From NCBI GenBank assembly GCA_947072905.1, contig CAMTKF010000011.1:1-56484 (forward strand): a stretch of DNA of 56,484 nucleotides, in the 5' to 3' direction. How positions within the stretch are numbered: the first letter of the stretch is position 1; each line of letters starts with the position of its first letter. Under the pieces are notes generated by a model. That model ran no database searches, was not told the origin of the DNA, and saw only the letters and a list, made by a program, of their open reading frames with translations. Of this stretch, positions 37,821-47,600 are shown piece after piece. Origin of the DNA: an uncultured Bacteroidales bacterium. Lineage in GTDB: Bacteria; Bacteroidota; Bacteroidia; Bacteroidales; Muribaculaceae. The translations under genes were made by a program, and so were the position numbers.

Positions 37821-39362
37821 TTATTTTGCAAAGGCTACGGAACGTGTTTCGCGTATCACAGTGATCTTAACCTGGCCGGGATACGTCATTTCATCCTGTA
37901 TGCGCTTGGCTATTTCGGCTGAAAGCTTTTCTGTTTCAACGTCGTCGATCTTGTCCGCACCTACAATTACGCGCAGCTCGCGGCCGGCCTGTATGGCATA
38001 GGTCTTAACCACACCGGGATATGACAGGGCGAGTTGTTCAAGGTCGTTGAGACGCTTGATGTATGCTTCCACTATTTCGCGACGAGCACCGGGACGAGCG
38101 CCTGAGATGGCATCACATACCTGAACGATGGGCGCGAGCAGCGATGTCTGTTCTATTTCATCGTGGTGGGCACCGATGGCATTGCATATCTCGGGCTTTT
38201 CCTTGTATTTCTCGGCGAGTTTCATACCCAGCAGTGCGTGTGGCAGCTCGGGTTCTTCGTCGGGCACTTTACCTATATCATGAAGCAGACCGGCGCGGCG
38301 GGCCTTCTTGGGATTAAGACCAAGTTCGGCAGCCATGATAGCGCAGAGGTTTGCAGTCTCGCGCGAGTGCTGGAGCAGGTTCTGGCCGTATGACGAACGG
38401 TATTTCATCTTACCCACCATTCTGATAAGGTCGGGGTGCAGACCGTGGATACCGAGGTCGATGGCTGTACGCTTACCGGTCTCGATGATTTCTTCCTCAA
38501 TCTGGCGGCGTACCTTAGACACCACTTCCTCAATGCGTGCGGGGTGGATACGACCGTCGGCCACAAGCTGATGGAGCGCCAGGCGTGCGATTTCGCGACG
38601 AACGGGGTCAAAGCCGCTGAGCACGATAGCCTCGGGGGTATCATCAACTATGATTTCAATACCGGTGGCGGCTTCAAGGGCACGTATATTGCGACCTTCG
38701 CGGCCTATGATGCGGCCTTTGATTTCGTCTGAATCAATATGGAAAACAGTGACTGAATTTTCGATGGCTGTTTCGGTGGCAACTCGCTGTATTGACTGAA
38801 CCACAATGCGCTTGGCTTCTTTATTGGCAGTCATCTTGGCGTCGTCCATGATGTCGTTGATATAAGATGCAGCTGCGGTCTTGGCTTCATCCTTGAGCGA
38901 TTCCACAAGCTTCTCGCGGGCTTCGTCGGACGACAGGCCCGAGATATGTTCGAGCTGTTCAACAGCCTGGCGGTGCATTTTTTCGAGTTCGGCCTCGCGA
39001 CCTTCGATGGCGTTAGACTGCGCTTCAAGGGTCTGACGCAGCGATTCGAGTTCATTGCGGGTACGGGCGTTCTCGCTCTGCTGCTGATTGAGCTGAAGCT
39101 CGCGTTGCTTCAGACGAGCCTCATTGCTCTGAACCTTCGACATGCGCTGGTTGGCGACTTTTTCGGCGTCCGAAGTTATTTTGAGGGCTTCTTCCCTACC
39201 CTGCAACTCTTTGGTACGCTTTAGATCTTCGGCCTCACGCTCGGCATCGGCAATAATCTGCTTTGCACGGGTCTTGGCCATAGAACGGTGTACAATGATA
39301 GTGACGGCGACACCGATTGCGGCCGCCAACACACCTATTGCTATATTAAATAATATTTCCAT
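37821..39362 (-). CDS. rny: Ribonuclease Y
   Basis: The protein has 513 residues from the ATG at 39362; the in-frame extension to 39434 runs through a structured, probably non-coding leader. Layout: an N-terminal membrane anchor (residues 1-20), a long coiled coil (about 25-190) rich in Glu/Arg/Lys, a KH domain ([31 protein letters not shown]), then an HD domain with [21 protein letters not shown] and IGAHHDE. It is the membrane-bound endoribonuclease that starts mRNA decay. It is separated from ricT by 3 nt and from zapA by 169 nt. Confidence 0.97.
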   Translation of the reverse strand: MEILFNIAIGVLAAAIGVAVTIIVHRSMAKTRAKQIIADAEREAEDLKRTKELQGREEALKITSDAEKVANQRMSKVQSNEARLKQRELQLNQQQSENARTRNELESLRQTLEAQSNAIEGREAELEKMHRQAVEQLEHISGLSSDEAREKLVESLKDEAKTAAASYINDIMDDAKMTANKEAKRIVVQSIQRVATETAIENSVTVFHIDSDEIKGRIIGREGRNIRALEAATGIEIIVDDTPEAIVLSGFDPVRREIARLALHQLVADGRIHPARIEEVVSKVRRQIEEEIIETGKRTAIDLGIHGLHPDLIRMVGKMKYRSSYGQNLLQHSRETANLCAIMAAELGLNPKKARRAGLLHDIGKVPDEEPELPHALLGMKLAEKYKEKPEICNAIGAHHDEIEQTSLLAPIVQVCDAISGARPGARREIVEAYIKRLNDLEQLALSYPGVVKTYAIQAGRELRVIVGADKIDDVETEKLSAEIAKRIQDEMTYPGQVKITVIRETRSVAFAK

Positions 39363-39404
39363 TATTACTAAATATTTGGGGATTAGATTTTCTGATACTA
39401 CATA

Positions 39405-39531
39405 ATAGGGCGACAGGACGCCCGTGGAACACACCTCTGTGCCATTCCATGTGCGATTACATCGGTCAAACCATATTAAAAGTCAGAAAACGAATCTCCG
39501 GCCCATCGAGCTATGCGGCCCTGCGTCGCAG
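39405..39531 (-). ncRNA. Candidate structured RNA between zapA and rny (6S-like position)
   Basis: This 127-nt stretch of the 169-nt gap is not coding and folds well. Ends pair in a closing stem (39410-39417 with 39520-39529, two-base bulge). Inside are a hairpin at 39425-39449 (TGGAA..TTCCA plus CACA/TGTG, loop GAGG on the minus strand) and a smaller one near 39484-39501. An enclosed large loop with a long closing stem is the general 6S RNA plan, and 6S RNA genes often neighbour zapA. It could equally be an rny leader. Identity needs a covariance-model search. Confidence 0.45.
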
Positions 39532-39831
39532 CTATTCCATGGAAAGGAGTATCTCATCGAGCTCCTTCTCAAAGCTTTCGAGCACCTTTGACTGCGCCGA
39601 CAGCTGCTGAGCCTTGCGATAATACAGTTCCGCAAATGCCAGAGCCACCTTTGCAAGGGCAAAGTGCGACGATTTTCCCGGCTGTGCCGAGAGGTTGCTT
39701 TGCCAAAGCTTGTTGACGTGGTAGGCTGCTTTGCGGTAGATTTCTTCCTCCTCAAGTTTTATCGGGAACGAAATCGCTTCCACGTCTGCAATCTTGGCTG
39801 TAAATCTATGAAGTTTTTCGTCTTTCATCAT
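39532..39831 (-). CDS. zapA: Cell division protein ZapA
   Basis: The protein has 99 residues, the usual ZapA size. The N-terminal beta-strand part (KIADVEAISFPIK) is followed by EEEEIYRKAAYHVNKLW and a C-terminal coiled coil (ALAFAELYYRKAQQLSAQSKVLESF). ZapA cross-links FtsZ filaments at midcell. An alternative start one codon later (39828) is also Met. It lies 21 nt after the coiled-coil gene. Confidence 0.88.
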   Translation of the reverse strand: MMKDEKLHRFTAKIADVEAISFPIKLEEEEIYRKAAYHVNKLWQSNLSAQPGKSSHFALAKVALAFAELYYRKAQQLSAQSKVLESFEKELDEILLSME

Positions 39832-39852
39832 TCAGCATGGTCTGCATCGCTG

Positions 39853-40146
39853 TCATTCCTTAAGATCGGCAAGACAACGGTCAATTTCACGCACCAAATC
39901 TGCTACCATAGCCCTCGTCGAGGCGAGATCATCGCCCGTAATGCGAACTGTAGAAGCTATCGAGAGATACTCGACTTTCAGCTTCAACTGCTCCAACTCC
40001 TCATCCCGAGCCAATATCTGAGCTTTAAGGTCAGATATCTCGACCTTTGCCGCTTCGTAGGCATCTTTCACATAATGGTACTTTTCGACCATTACACGGG
40101 TCTTGGCACGAACACTTTCAAGTTGTTGTTGCAAATCTGAGGGCAT
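39853..40146 (-). CDS. Small coiled-coil protein upstream of zapA
   Basis: The protein has 97 residues, mostly one predicted coiled coil (about 1-65: heptads of Leu, Val, Glu and Lys with no Pro), then a short helical tail. It begins 11 nt inside the transcript predicted from the -7 element at 40164-40171, so it has almost no leader. Its place directly ahead of zapA suggests a role in cytokinesis, perhaps ZapB-like, but that is inference from position and shape. I do not recognise the family. Confidence 0.8.
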   Translation of the reverse strand: MPSDLQQQLESVRAKTRVMVEKYHYVKDAYEAAKVEISDLKAQILARDEELEQLKLKVEYLSIASTVRITGDDLASTRAMVADLVREIDRCLADLKE

Positions 40147-40163
40147 ATATTCGCAAATTTTTA

Positions 40164-40171
40164 CAAAAGTA
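40164..40171 (-). promoter_or_regulatory. -7 element of the coiled-coil/zapA/rny operon
   Basis: The minus strand reads TACTTTTG, a TAnnTTTG match. No -33 at the standard distance. The start point would be near 40157, about 11 nt before the first ATG. Confidence 0.5.
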
Positions 40172-40264
40172 TAAAAAAAAATCCAAAGAATAAATATACT
40201 CCCCTATTTTTTTTGAATCTCCACAATAATTTCAAATTTCACATGCCGCGTAGTATAAAATAAA

Positions 40265-40292
40265 AGAGGTCTTCTGAATATCAGAAAACCTC
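40265..40292 (-). terminator. Terminator after tRNA-His
   Basis: AGAGGT-c-TTCTGA pairs with TCAGAA-a-ACCTCT, and the minus strand continues with TTTATTTTATA. Confidence 0.8.
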
Positions 40293-40306
40293 TCTCATTG
40301 CTTTAG

Positions 40307-40381
<75 letters not shown>

Positions 40382-40400
40382 ATGTCTTGCAAAAGCACTG

Positions 40401-40432
40401 CAAAGTTAAGCACTTTTTTTTATCCCACCAAA
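40401..40432 (-). promoter_or_regulatory. Promoter of tRNA-His
   Basis: On the minus strand TTTG (40429-40432) and TAACTTTG (40401-40408) are exactly 20 nt apart. The start would be near 40394, about 13 nt ahead of the mature tRNA. Confidence 0.85.
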
Positions 40433-40511
40433 TTTTTCTGGCTATTTTTTTTCATTTTTTTATTACGAGACACGGCCCACAAAAGCTTATCCTCAGATAA
40501 TCAACCTAATA

Positions 40512-40835
40512 TCACTTCGGTAAAATTTCGAAGCTGTTTACATAAATTTCGGTCACCGTATGCTTGATAGCGGCGCGGTCTTCCCACGTGCGGGTGCGCA
40601 GAGTGCCTTCGAGCAGCAGGCGTGTACCCTTTCTGATAAATTTTTCAGCAAATTCGGCATTTGAATCCCACATCACTATCCGGTGCCACTCGGTGCGTTC
40701 GGGTATGCGCTGCCCTGCCGGTGACTTGCGTTCCGGCTCACGTGTGGCGAGCGAAAATTCGGCCACAGGTCTTGTCTCTACATATCTTATAGAAGGATCA
40801 CCTCCTACAAATCCGCATAATATTGCCTTATTCAT
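40512..40835 (-). CDS. ssb: Short single-stranded DNA-binding protein without acidic tail
   Basis: The protein has 107 residues from the ATG at 40835. It has the OB-fold of SSB (MNKAILCGFVGGDPSIRYVETRPVAEFSLAT at the start, WHRIVMWDSNAEFAEKFIRKGTRLLLEGTL in the middle, ending EIYVNSFEILPK). The protein stops where the OB-fold ends, so it lacks the Gly/Gln-rich linker and the D-D-x-P-F tip that recruit partner proteins. It is therefore probably a paralogue of the main SSB. The -7 element TAACTTTG lies only about 6 nt upstream of the ATG, which predicts an mRNA that begins at or within a few bases of the start codon (leaderless). Confidence 0.9.
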   Translation of the reverse strand: MNKAILCGFVGGDPSIRYVETRPVAEFSLATREPERKSPAGQRIPERTEWHRIVMWDSNAEFAEKFIRKGTRLLLEGTLRTRTWEDRAAIKHTVTEIYVNSFEILPK

Positions 40836-40840
40836 AACCG

Positions 40841-40848
40841 CAAAGTTA
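40841..40848 (-). promoter_or_regulatory. -7 element immediately upstream of ssb
   Basis: The minus strand reads TAACTTTG ending at 40841, with the ATG at 40835-40833. Normal start-point spacing puts +1 at about the A of ATG. No -33 TTTG at the usual distance. Confidence 0.6.
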
Positions 40849-40863
40849 AGCATTTTTCGGCAT

Positions 40864-43182
40864 TTATCGCAGGAACTTGGGCGGCAGAATGTATAATCCG
40901 AACGAAAGTCCTACATTCCATTTATCTCCGGGAATGGTTGAATAGTTCAGATACCCCGACAGCGATGCGCCAAAGGGTAGGTTGTAGGTTATGTTTGCCT
41001 CGCATATAAATTCGGGATTTCTGAACCATTTGCCCCAGCGCACACCGTCGGGTGTGGTATGGTCTTCCTCAATGCGGCGCAGAGGCATGAAAACATAGCC
41101 TCCTACCCTGGCCGACAGGTTTGAATTATACTTATATACAGGAACAACTCCGGCTGCCAGAAAGCTGTTGGCATGAAAATCGGGATTAAACGCATTGTGG
41201 CTCGAAGGTGTGGGAGCGTAGCCCGGGGCTGTTGCTATCGAGGCGCTGTAAGTGGGCAGAAGCTTGCGTGTCGACAGCATGAAATCAGTCTCGACTCCAA
41301 GTGAGAAATGGCGTGAGATATCGGCATAATTGCGGGTGACCGACTCAAGCTGTATCCATCTCTGACTTGTATGAACCTCTGACTCAGAACTTCTCAGAGT
41401 ATTGGTATTACCTGCCACCCCCATCAGGCTTACATTATAATAAAAGCCCGATGTAGGAAAGTTGTAAGTGTCGAGTGTAGACGAAGAGAAGCGTGCGAAT
41501 ACCTGTCCGAGCCGCGAATGCGCATGCAGACGGCCTTCCTGCGCAGCCTCTACCCTGCCGGTGCGATAGAATGACGACCGCAATCCGCCATATCCGCCAC
41601 CTATCTCTATAGTGCCGTGACGACCGGCAGCCACACCCCAGTACAGGCGGCCGAAATACTCGTAGTCTACAAGGAACGACGGCTGCTGTGTCTCAAAGAA
41701 CATATTTTCAGATTCATTGAACCTCGAACGGTTTACCACGGCCTGAGCGCCTATAACCGACGACAGACCCGAATGCATATAAAGCCGCGCATCAAACATA
41801 CCGGCTATGTCAGACTGTCCTATCCACGCCCTGAGCGAACTGTTGATGCCTTTGAAACTCATGGTGGAGTAGTCGGCCGACAGATAAATGAAACTGCTGG
41901 TAGACGATGAGAGATATCCGCCCACCGAGCCTTTCAGGGCACCGTTCATAGTAGCCTTAAGGGTCATGTCAAACAATCCGGTGGAGTCATTATAATGAGC
42001 CTGCGGATACAGGTCCTTGATGTTTCCGGAGGTAATGGCGCTGTAATAAGCATCGCGTGCCTTGCTTATACCTATGGTATCGCTGTCCTTGCGCGAGCGG
42101 AACAGATATTTTATATATTCGTTCTGCGAGGGCTTGGCCCCGTACACCTCCACATTCTCAAAACGCAGGTAAGGGGTCTTGGACTTGAACACGTTGCGTT
42201 GCAGGTTGCGTGTAGTCTTGTTTGTGCGCGATGTGATACGACTCTTTATAGAGTCCATCATTGCCATAGTCTTGTCATAACCGACTTTATATATAGCCTT
42301 TGCAGCCGGAAAATCAAGAAGGCCGAAGCGGTCAAGGTCAAGTCTTATCTTGATGCCTTCCTCGGCGGGCAGGTCGTAGCTGCCGCCCTGGATCACCAGA
42401 TTTTCAACCTGGTCGAGCAGTGTTGTCTGCGGACCTACATCTTCGGTTGACACATCAATACCCAGCATGATAGAGGGTGCGAAATCCTCGCGCATCACGT
42501 CAACGGGAAAGTTGTCATAAATACCGCCGTCATAATACAGGTCGCCGTCAATTACAATAGGCTGAAAAACAATAGGGAACGACATCGAAGCCCTGACTGC
42601 ATCGCCAAGGCTGCCGCTGCTGAACACATGCTTGCATTTCTTGGATACATTGGAAGCCACACAGCGAAACGGCACGAACAGCCTGTCGAAATCGCCGCCG
42701 CACTGAGCCGTGTATGGCGAGAAAATCTCCATGAACGCAAAGCTCATGGGCTGAGGCGATATCAGCGACGCCGGCACCGAATCGGCTGCGGCATCGCTTT
42801 TATTGCCACCGAGCGGCAGCGAGAAAAGCGACGGAGTCTGTGGCGGTCGCGAAAAATAATACGACAAGGATGGATCTATCTTACCTGTCGACCAATAGGA
42901 AAAACCCTTTGACAGAATGAGCTGCATCATCTCGTCGGTGGTATATCCCATGGCATACAAGGCACCTATTATCGAGCCCATGGATGTACCCGTTATATAA
43001 TCTATAGGAATATCATTTTCCTCAAGGGCCTGAATTACACCTATATGCGCGATACCCTTGGCACCGCCGCCACTAAGTACAAGCCCCACCGATTGCCTTG
43101 ACTCCCGAGCTTTTGCAGCTTCAGGAGCAAGGGCAAGCAGCAGGCACACTGCGAAGAGAAAGAAGCGACCCATCAGTCTCAT
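40864..43182 (-). CDS. Patatin-like phospholipase with POTRA and outer-membrane barrel
   Basis: The protein has 772 residues with a signal peptide ending in AKA near residue 25. The patatin domain (about 30-310) has the oxyanion GGGAKG (38-43), nucleophile Ser67 in GTSMGS, and Asp218 in YYDGGIYDN. A POTRA-like segment (about 330-420, YLRFENVEVYGAKPSQ) leads to a C-terminal barrel (about 430-772) with alternating strands and the end LSFGLYILPPKFLR. This is the PlpD/type Vd-like layout used to display or secrete a lipase. It may be transcribed from a -7 element at 43373-43380. Confidence 0.9.
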   Translation of the reverse strand: MRLMGRFFLFAVCLLLALAPEAAKARESRQSVGLVLSGGGAKGIAHIGVIQALEENDIPIDYITGTSMGSIIGALYAMGYTTDEMMQLILSKGFSYWSTGKIDPSLSYYFSRPPQTPSLFSLPLGGNKSDAAADSVPASLISPQPMSFAFMEIFSPYTAQCGGDFDRLFVPFRCVASNVSKKCKHVFSSGSLGDAVRASMSFPIVFQPIVIDGDLYYDGGIYDNFPVDVMREDFAPSIMLGIDVSTEDVGPQTTLLDQVENLVIQGGSYDLPAEEGIKIRLDLDRFGLLDFPAAKAIYKVGYDKTMAMMDSIKSRITSRTNKTTRNLQRNVFKSKTPYLRFENVEVYGAKPSQNEYIKYLFRSRKDSDTIGISKARDAYYSAITSGNIKDLYPQAHYNDSTGLFDMTLKATMNGALKGSVGGYLSSSTSSFIYLSADYSTMSFKGINSSLRAWIGQSDIAGMFDARLYMHSGLSSVIGAQAVVNRSRFNESENMFFETQQPSFLVDYEYFGRLYWGVAAGRHGTIEIGGGYGGLRSSFYRTGRVEAAQEGRLHAHSRLGQVFARFSSSTLDTYNFPTSGFYYNVSLMGVAGNTNTLRSSESEVHTSQRWIQLESVTRNYADISRHFSLGVETDFMLSTRKLLPTYSASIATAPGYAPTPSSHNAFNPDFHANSFLAAGVVPVYKYNSNLSARVGGYVFMPLRRIEEDHTTPDGVRWGKWFRNPEFICEANITYNLPFGASLSGYLNYSTIPGDKWNVGLSFGLYILPPKFLR

Positions 43183-43427
43183 AAATCAAATTTTTATCAA
43201 AATGGTAGTGTATCATCTGTTTTGGTAGCTTATACCATGCCCAAACAGCCTAACTTTGCCTATCATTTTAATTTATTAAATAATTGAACGTCTTTTTATC
43301 TTTTTTGCGTATTATCCGATAGCAGAATTATAACATAGTTTTCCGCTAAAGTGTTCACGGCACAAAGATAAGAATTTTTTCTTTTGTAATAATTTTTAAA
43401 CCGCATTACTGAATTTTACTTGCGATT
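43183..43427. other. Divergent intergenic region between patatin gene and metal-efflux operon
   Basis: The 245-nt gap carries TAACTTTG on the + strand at 43251-43258 (toward the efflux operon, leader about 160 nt) and TATCTTTG on the - strand at 43373-43380 (toward the patatin gene, leader about 185 nt). Both lack a good -33 element and the two transcripts would overlap for about 100 nt. No regulator-binding palindrome was recognised. Confidence 0.45.
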
Positions 43428-44657
43428 ATGAAATTTCAATACATATTAGTACTGTCAGCCTCGATGCTTTTCGGTTTTACCGGCTGCCACAAAGAGGCCA
43501 ATGAGCTGGCTCATCACCACCATGAACATTCTCATGAAAGTCACAACCACGAAGGCGAGGAAGACGACCACGATGGCCACGATCATGACCATGAAGGCCA
43601 TGACCACGCCGCAGAAACCGGCAAAGAAAAACAAGAACACGATGGCGATGTGATTGTTCTCTCGCCCGAAGCTGCCGGGCGCATGGGTGTGGCTACTGAT
43701 ACTGTAAGCGTTTCCGACTTCAATCAGGTGATTAAGGTAAGCGGACGAATCATGCCCGATGCAGGCGGCGATGCTGTGGTATCGGCTCCCACTTCGGGTA
43801 TACTCAGAATCAACAAAAACATCAATGTTGGCAGCGAGGTGAAAGCCGGTACTCTGATTGGCTCAATCAGCGCCGACGGAGTGAGCGGAGGCGATGCCAA
43901 CCGCACCGCAAAGGTTAATCTCGAAGCGGCCAAAGCCGAATTCGACAGAGTCAGCGCTCTTTATGCCGACCGTCTTGTTACACTTGCCCAATACAACGCC
44001 GCCCGCGCCGAGCTCGACCGTGCCAAGGCCGCCTACAGCGCTCCGGCGGCATCGGGCAGAGCTACAGCACCCATCTCGGGCATCATCACAGCTCTCAATG
44101 TAAAGTCAGGTCAATTTGTAGAAACCGGCACCCCGATTGCAACCGTAGCATCGTCAACTCAGCTCACCCTGCGTGCCGAAGTGCCGTTCAAGCACTACCG
44201 CGAGGCATCTGCCGTGACCGATGCCCGCATCGTTGTACCCTCTACAGGCACTTCGGTCAAGGTAAGCGACCTTGGCGGACGCCGCGCCGACTCGGGCAAC
44301 CCAAGCGCGGGAGCCTCGGGCGGATATGTACCCGTTACATTCTCGCTACGCAACGACGGATCGCTCATACCGGGTTCGGCTGTCGAGGTATATCTGATAG
44401 GCAACAGCAGCACAAAGGCTGTCACCGTGCCCGTTTCGGCTCTTGTAGAGCAACAAGGCTCGCTCTTTGTATTCTTACGTCTCGACGAGGACTGCTACCG
44501 CAAGGTGCCTGTGGTTACCGGTCGTTCAAACGGCAGCGAGGTTGAGATTCTGAGCGGTCTGTCCGGAGGCGAATCGGTGGTAAGCGCCGGTACTACAGCC
44601 GTGAAACTCGCTCAGTCGAGCGGTAATGTACCCGAAGGCCATTCGCACAGCCACTAA
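43428..44657 (+). CDS. RND efflux periplasmic adaptor, His-rich (CusB/CzcB-like)
   Basis: The protein has 409 residues. A lipoprotein signal (GFTGC) is followed at about residues 25-75 by a metal-binding stretch with about 15 His, in HHHH, HDGHDHDHEGHDH and related words. The rest is a membrane-fusion protein: beta-barrel/lipoyl halves (GILRINKNINVGSEVKAGTLIG and APISGIITALNVKSGQFVETGTPIAT) around a coiled-coil hairpin (KAEFDRVSALYADRLVTLAQYNAARAELD). A short His pair (GHSHSH) ends the protein. It links the inner-membrane pump to the outer-membrane channel. First gene of a three-gene operon. Confidence 0.95.
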   Translation: MKFQYILVLSASMLFGFTGCHKEANELAHHHHEHSHESHNHEGEEDDHDGHDHDHEGHDHAAETGKEKQEHDGDVIVLSPEAAGRMGVATDTVSVSDFNQVIKVSGRIMPDAGGDAVVSAPTSGILRINKNINVGSEVKAGTLIGSISADGVSGGDANRTAKVNLEAAKAEFDRVSALYADRLVTLAQYNAARAELDRAKAAYSAPAASGRATAPISGIITALNVKSGQFVETGTPIATVASSTQLTLRAEVPFKHYREASAVTDARIVVPSTGTSVKVSDLGGRRADSGNPSAGASGGYVPVTFSLRNDGSLIPGSAVEVYLIGNSSTKAVTVPVSALVEQQGSLFVFLRLDEDCYRKVPVVTGRSNGSEVEILSGLSGGESVVSAGTTAVKLAQSSGNVPEGHSHSH

Positions 44658-44677
44658 TCTTTTTTTCTCAGAGTGTT

Positions 44678-47600
44678 ATGCTAAACAAGATAATACATTG
44701 GTCGCTGATCAACCGTATCAGCGTTATTGTACTGAGTGCCATCATCCTGTGCTCGGGGTGCTACATCCTTGTACATACCGAGGTGGATATTTTCCCCGAC
44801 CTCAACGCACCCACAGTCACCATAATGACCGAGGCGCCGGGTATGGCTGCCGAGGAAGTTGAAAAGATAGTAACATTCCCCATCGAGACATCGGTTAACG
44901 GTGCTACCGGCGTGCGACGGGTGCGCTCTTCATCCACCACCGGCTTCTCTATAGTAAATGTTGAGTTTGACTGGAATACCGATATATACATAGCCCGTCA
45001 AACCGTATCAGAACGCCTTGCACTCGTGGGCGAGGAACTGCCGGCATCGGTCAACACTCCACAGATGGGCCCGCAGTCGTCAATCTTGGGCGAAATGATG
45101 ATTATCGGTCTTACGGCCGACTCTACCTCGATGCTCGACCTGCGCACCATCGCCGACCGTGTTGTACGTCCGCGCCTGCTGGCTATAGGCGGTGTCTCTC
45201 AAGTTACGGTGCAGGGTGGCGAGGCCCGCGAATTCCAGATTCGTTTCTCTCCCGAGAAGATGAAGGCATACGGCGTGACCCTCGACGAGCTGACAGCCGC
45301 CACCGAGGCTATAAACGACAATGCCACAGGCGGTATAATCTACGACTACGGCAATGAATATATAGTTAAGGGCGAAATCAACACCTCGGCCACCGGTGAG
45401 CTGGAATCGGCCGTGGTACGCTCTGACGAAAACGGCATAGTGACCGTGGGCGACATTGCCGAGGTGGTAGTAGCCGGCGCACAACCCGTGATAGGCCTGG
45501 CATCGCTCAACACCAAGCCTGCCGTGCTTGTCACCGTCACCAAGCAGCCCGCCGTGGGCACAGTGCAGCTCACCGACAACATAGACGAGGTGCTTGACAA
45601 CATTGCCAAAACACTGCCCGGCGATGTGAAAATCACCAATAACATTTTCCGCCAGTCAGAGTTTATCGACAACTCTATCAGCAATCTGCAGAAGGCTCTC
45701 TTGGAGGGCGCATTCTTTGTCATAGTGGTGCTGTTCTTCTTCCTGATGAATCTGCGCACCACCCTGATATCGGTAGTGGCGCTGCCCATGTCGGTGATTA
45801 TCACCGTGCTTGTACTGCACTTCATGGGCTACACCATCAACACCATGAGCCTTGGCGGTATAGCCATTGCCATAGGCTCGCTGGTTGATGATGCCATTGT
45901 CGATGTAGAGAACGTGTACCACCGCCTGCGGCAGAACGCGGCCCTGCCGCCTGCCGAGCGCCGAGGCACCATCGACGTCGTATTCCACGCATCGGCCGAA
46001 GTGCGAACTCCTATCTTCAACTCATCGCTCATCATCATAGCCAGCTTCATGCCCTTGTTTTTCCTCACCGGCATGGAGGGACGCCTGCTCATACCATTAG
46101 GCGTGGCCTTTATAGTAGCGCTTGTAGCATCTACCATAGTTGCCCTTACGCTCACCCCGGTAATGTGCTCATACCTGCTCAGCTCTAAAAAGTCTGACGA
46201 CAAGACACTCTCACGCGAGCCGTGGGCATCGCGCAAGCTGCGCGAGGTTTATTCCAAAGCCCTCAGCTTTTCGATAGCTCATACAAAAATGATGCTTATT
46301 AGCGTTGGCGTACTGCTGCTTGTGTCTATGGGGCTGTTCTTCACCCTGGGACGCTCGTTCCTGCCTCCGTTCAACGAAGGCTCGCTCACGGTAAATGTTG
46401 CCACCCTGCCGGGCGTATCGCTCGAGGAGAGTGATAAAATAGGCCGTCAGGTTGAGGAAATACTGCTCACCGTGCCCGAAGTCAGCACCGTATCGCGCAA
46501 GACCGGACGAGCCGAGCTGGCCGAGCACTCTTTCGGCTCAAACGTAAGCGAATTTGACGTACCCTACACGCTCGACAAACGCACCCGCAACGAAATTGCC
46601 CGCGAGATACGCGAGAAACTGGCTTTCATCCCCGGCGTAAACATAGAGATCGGTCAACCCATCTCGCACCGCATAGATGCCATGCTCTCAGGCACGGAAT
46701 CGCAGATCGCCATAAAGCTCTTTGGCGACGACCTCAACAAGCTATATACCATAGGTTCGCAGATTAAGAGCGCAATCAGCGATGTGCCCGGTGTGGTAGA
46801 TATTAACCTTGAGCAACAGGTAGAACGGCCCGAGCTGGTAATACGTCCCCGCCGCGAGCTGCTTGCCCGCTACGGTATCAGCATCGCACAGTTCAACGCG
46901 GCCATTTCAACAGCCATATCGGGCCGCAAGGTATCCCAGGTGTACGAGGACGGTCTGCCATACGACGTGACTCTGATTGCCGAACCGGCTGCACGTGCCA
47001 CCCTCGCATCTATCCCCGAGCTCACCATCAACTCCAATCAGGGAACCATCCCCCTGAGCGAGGTGGCTGAAATCATATCCACTTCCGGCCCCAACACCAT
47101 CAACCGCGAGAACGTGAAGCGCAGGCTAGTGATATCGGCCAATGTTGACGGCGGCGACCTGCGCGGCGCCGTTGAGGGAATACGCGAGCGCATCAACAGC
47201 GAGATCACCCTACCCGAGGGTTATTACCTGAACTATGGCGGACAGTTTGAGAGCGAGGCCAAGGCATCGCGCACCCTGCTGCTCACATCGCTCTGTGCCT
47301 TGCTTGTGATCATGATGCTGCTATATGCCCAGTTCAAGAATATGACTCAATCTCTTATCATACTGCTCAACATACCAATGGCTCTCATCGGAGGTGTGCT
47401 GATTCTTGTGATAACCGGCTCTGAACTTAACATTCCGGCCATCATAGGCTTCATATCACTGCTGGGTATCACCACCCGCAACGGCATGTTGCTCATAAGC
47501 CGCTATAATGCGTTGAAAGACGAGGGTGCAAGCCTCGACGAACGCATCAGGATTGGTTCGTCAGACCGTCTGCTGCCCATCATCATGACAGCGCTCACAT

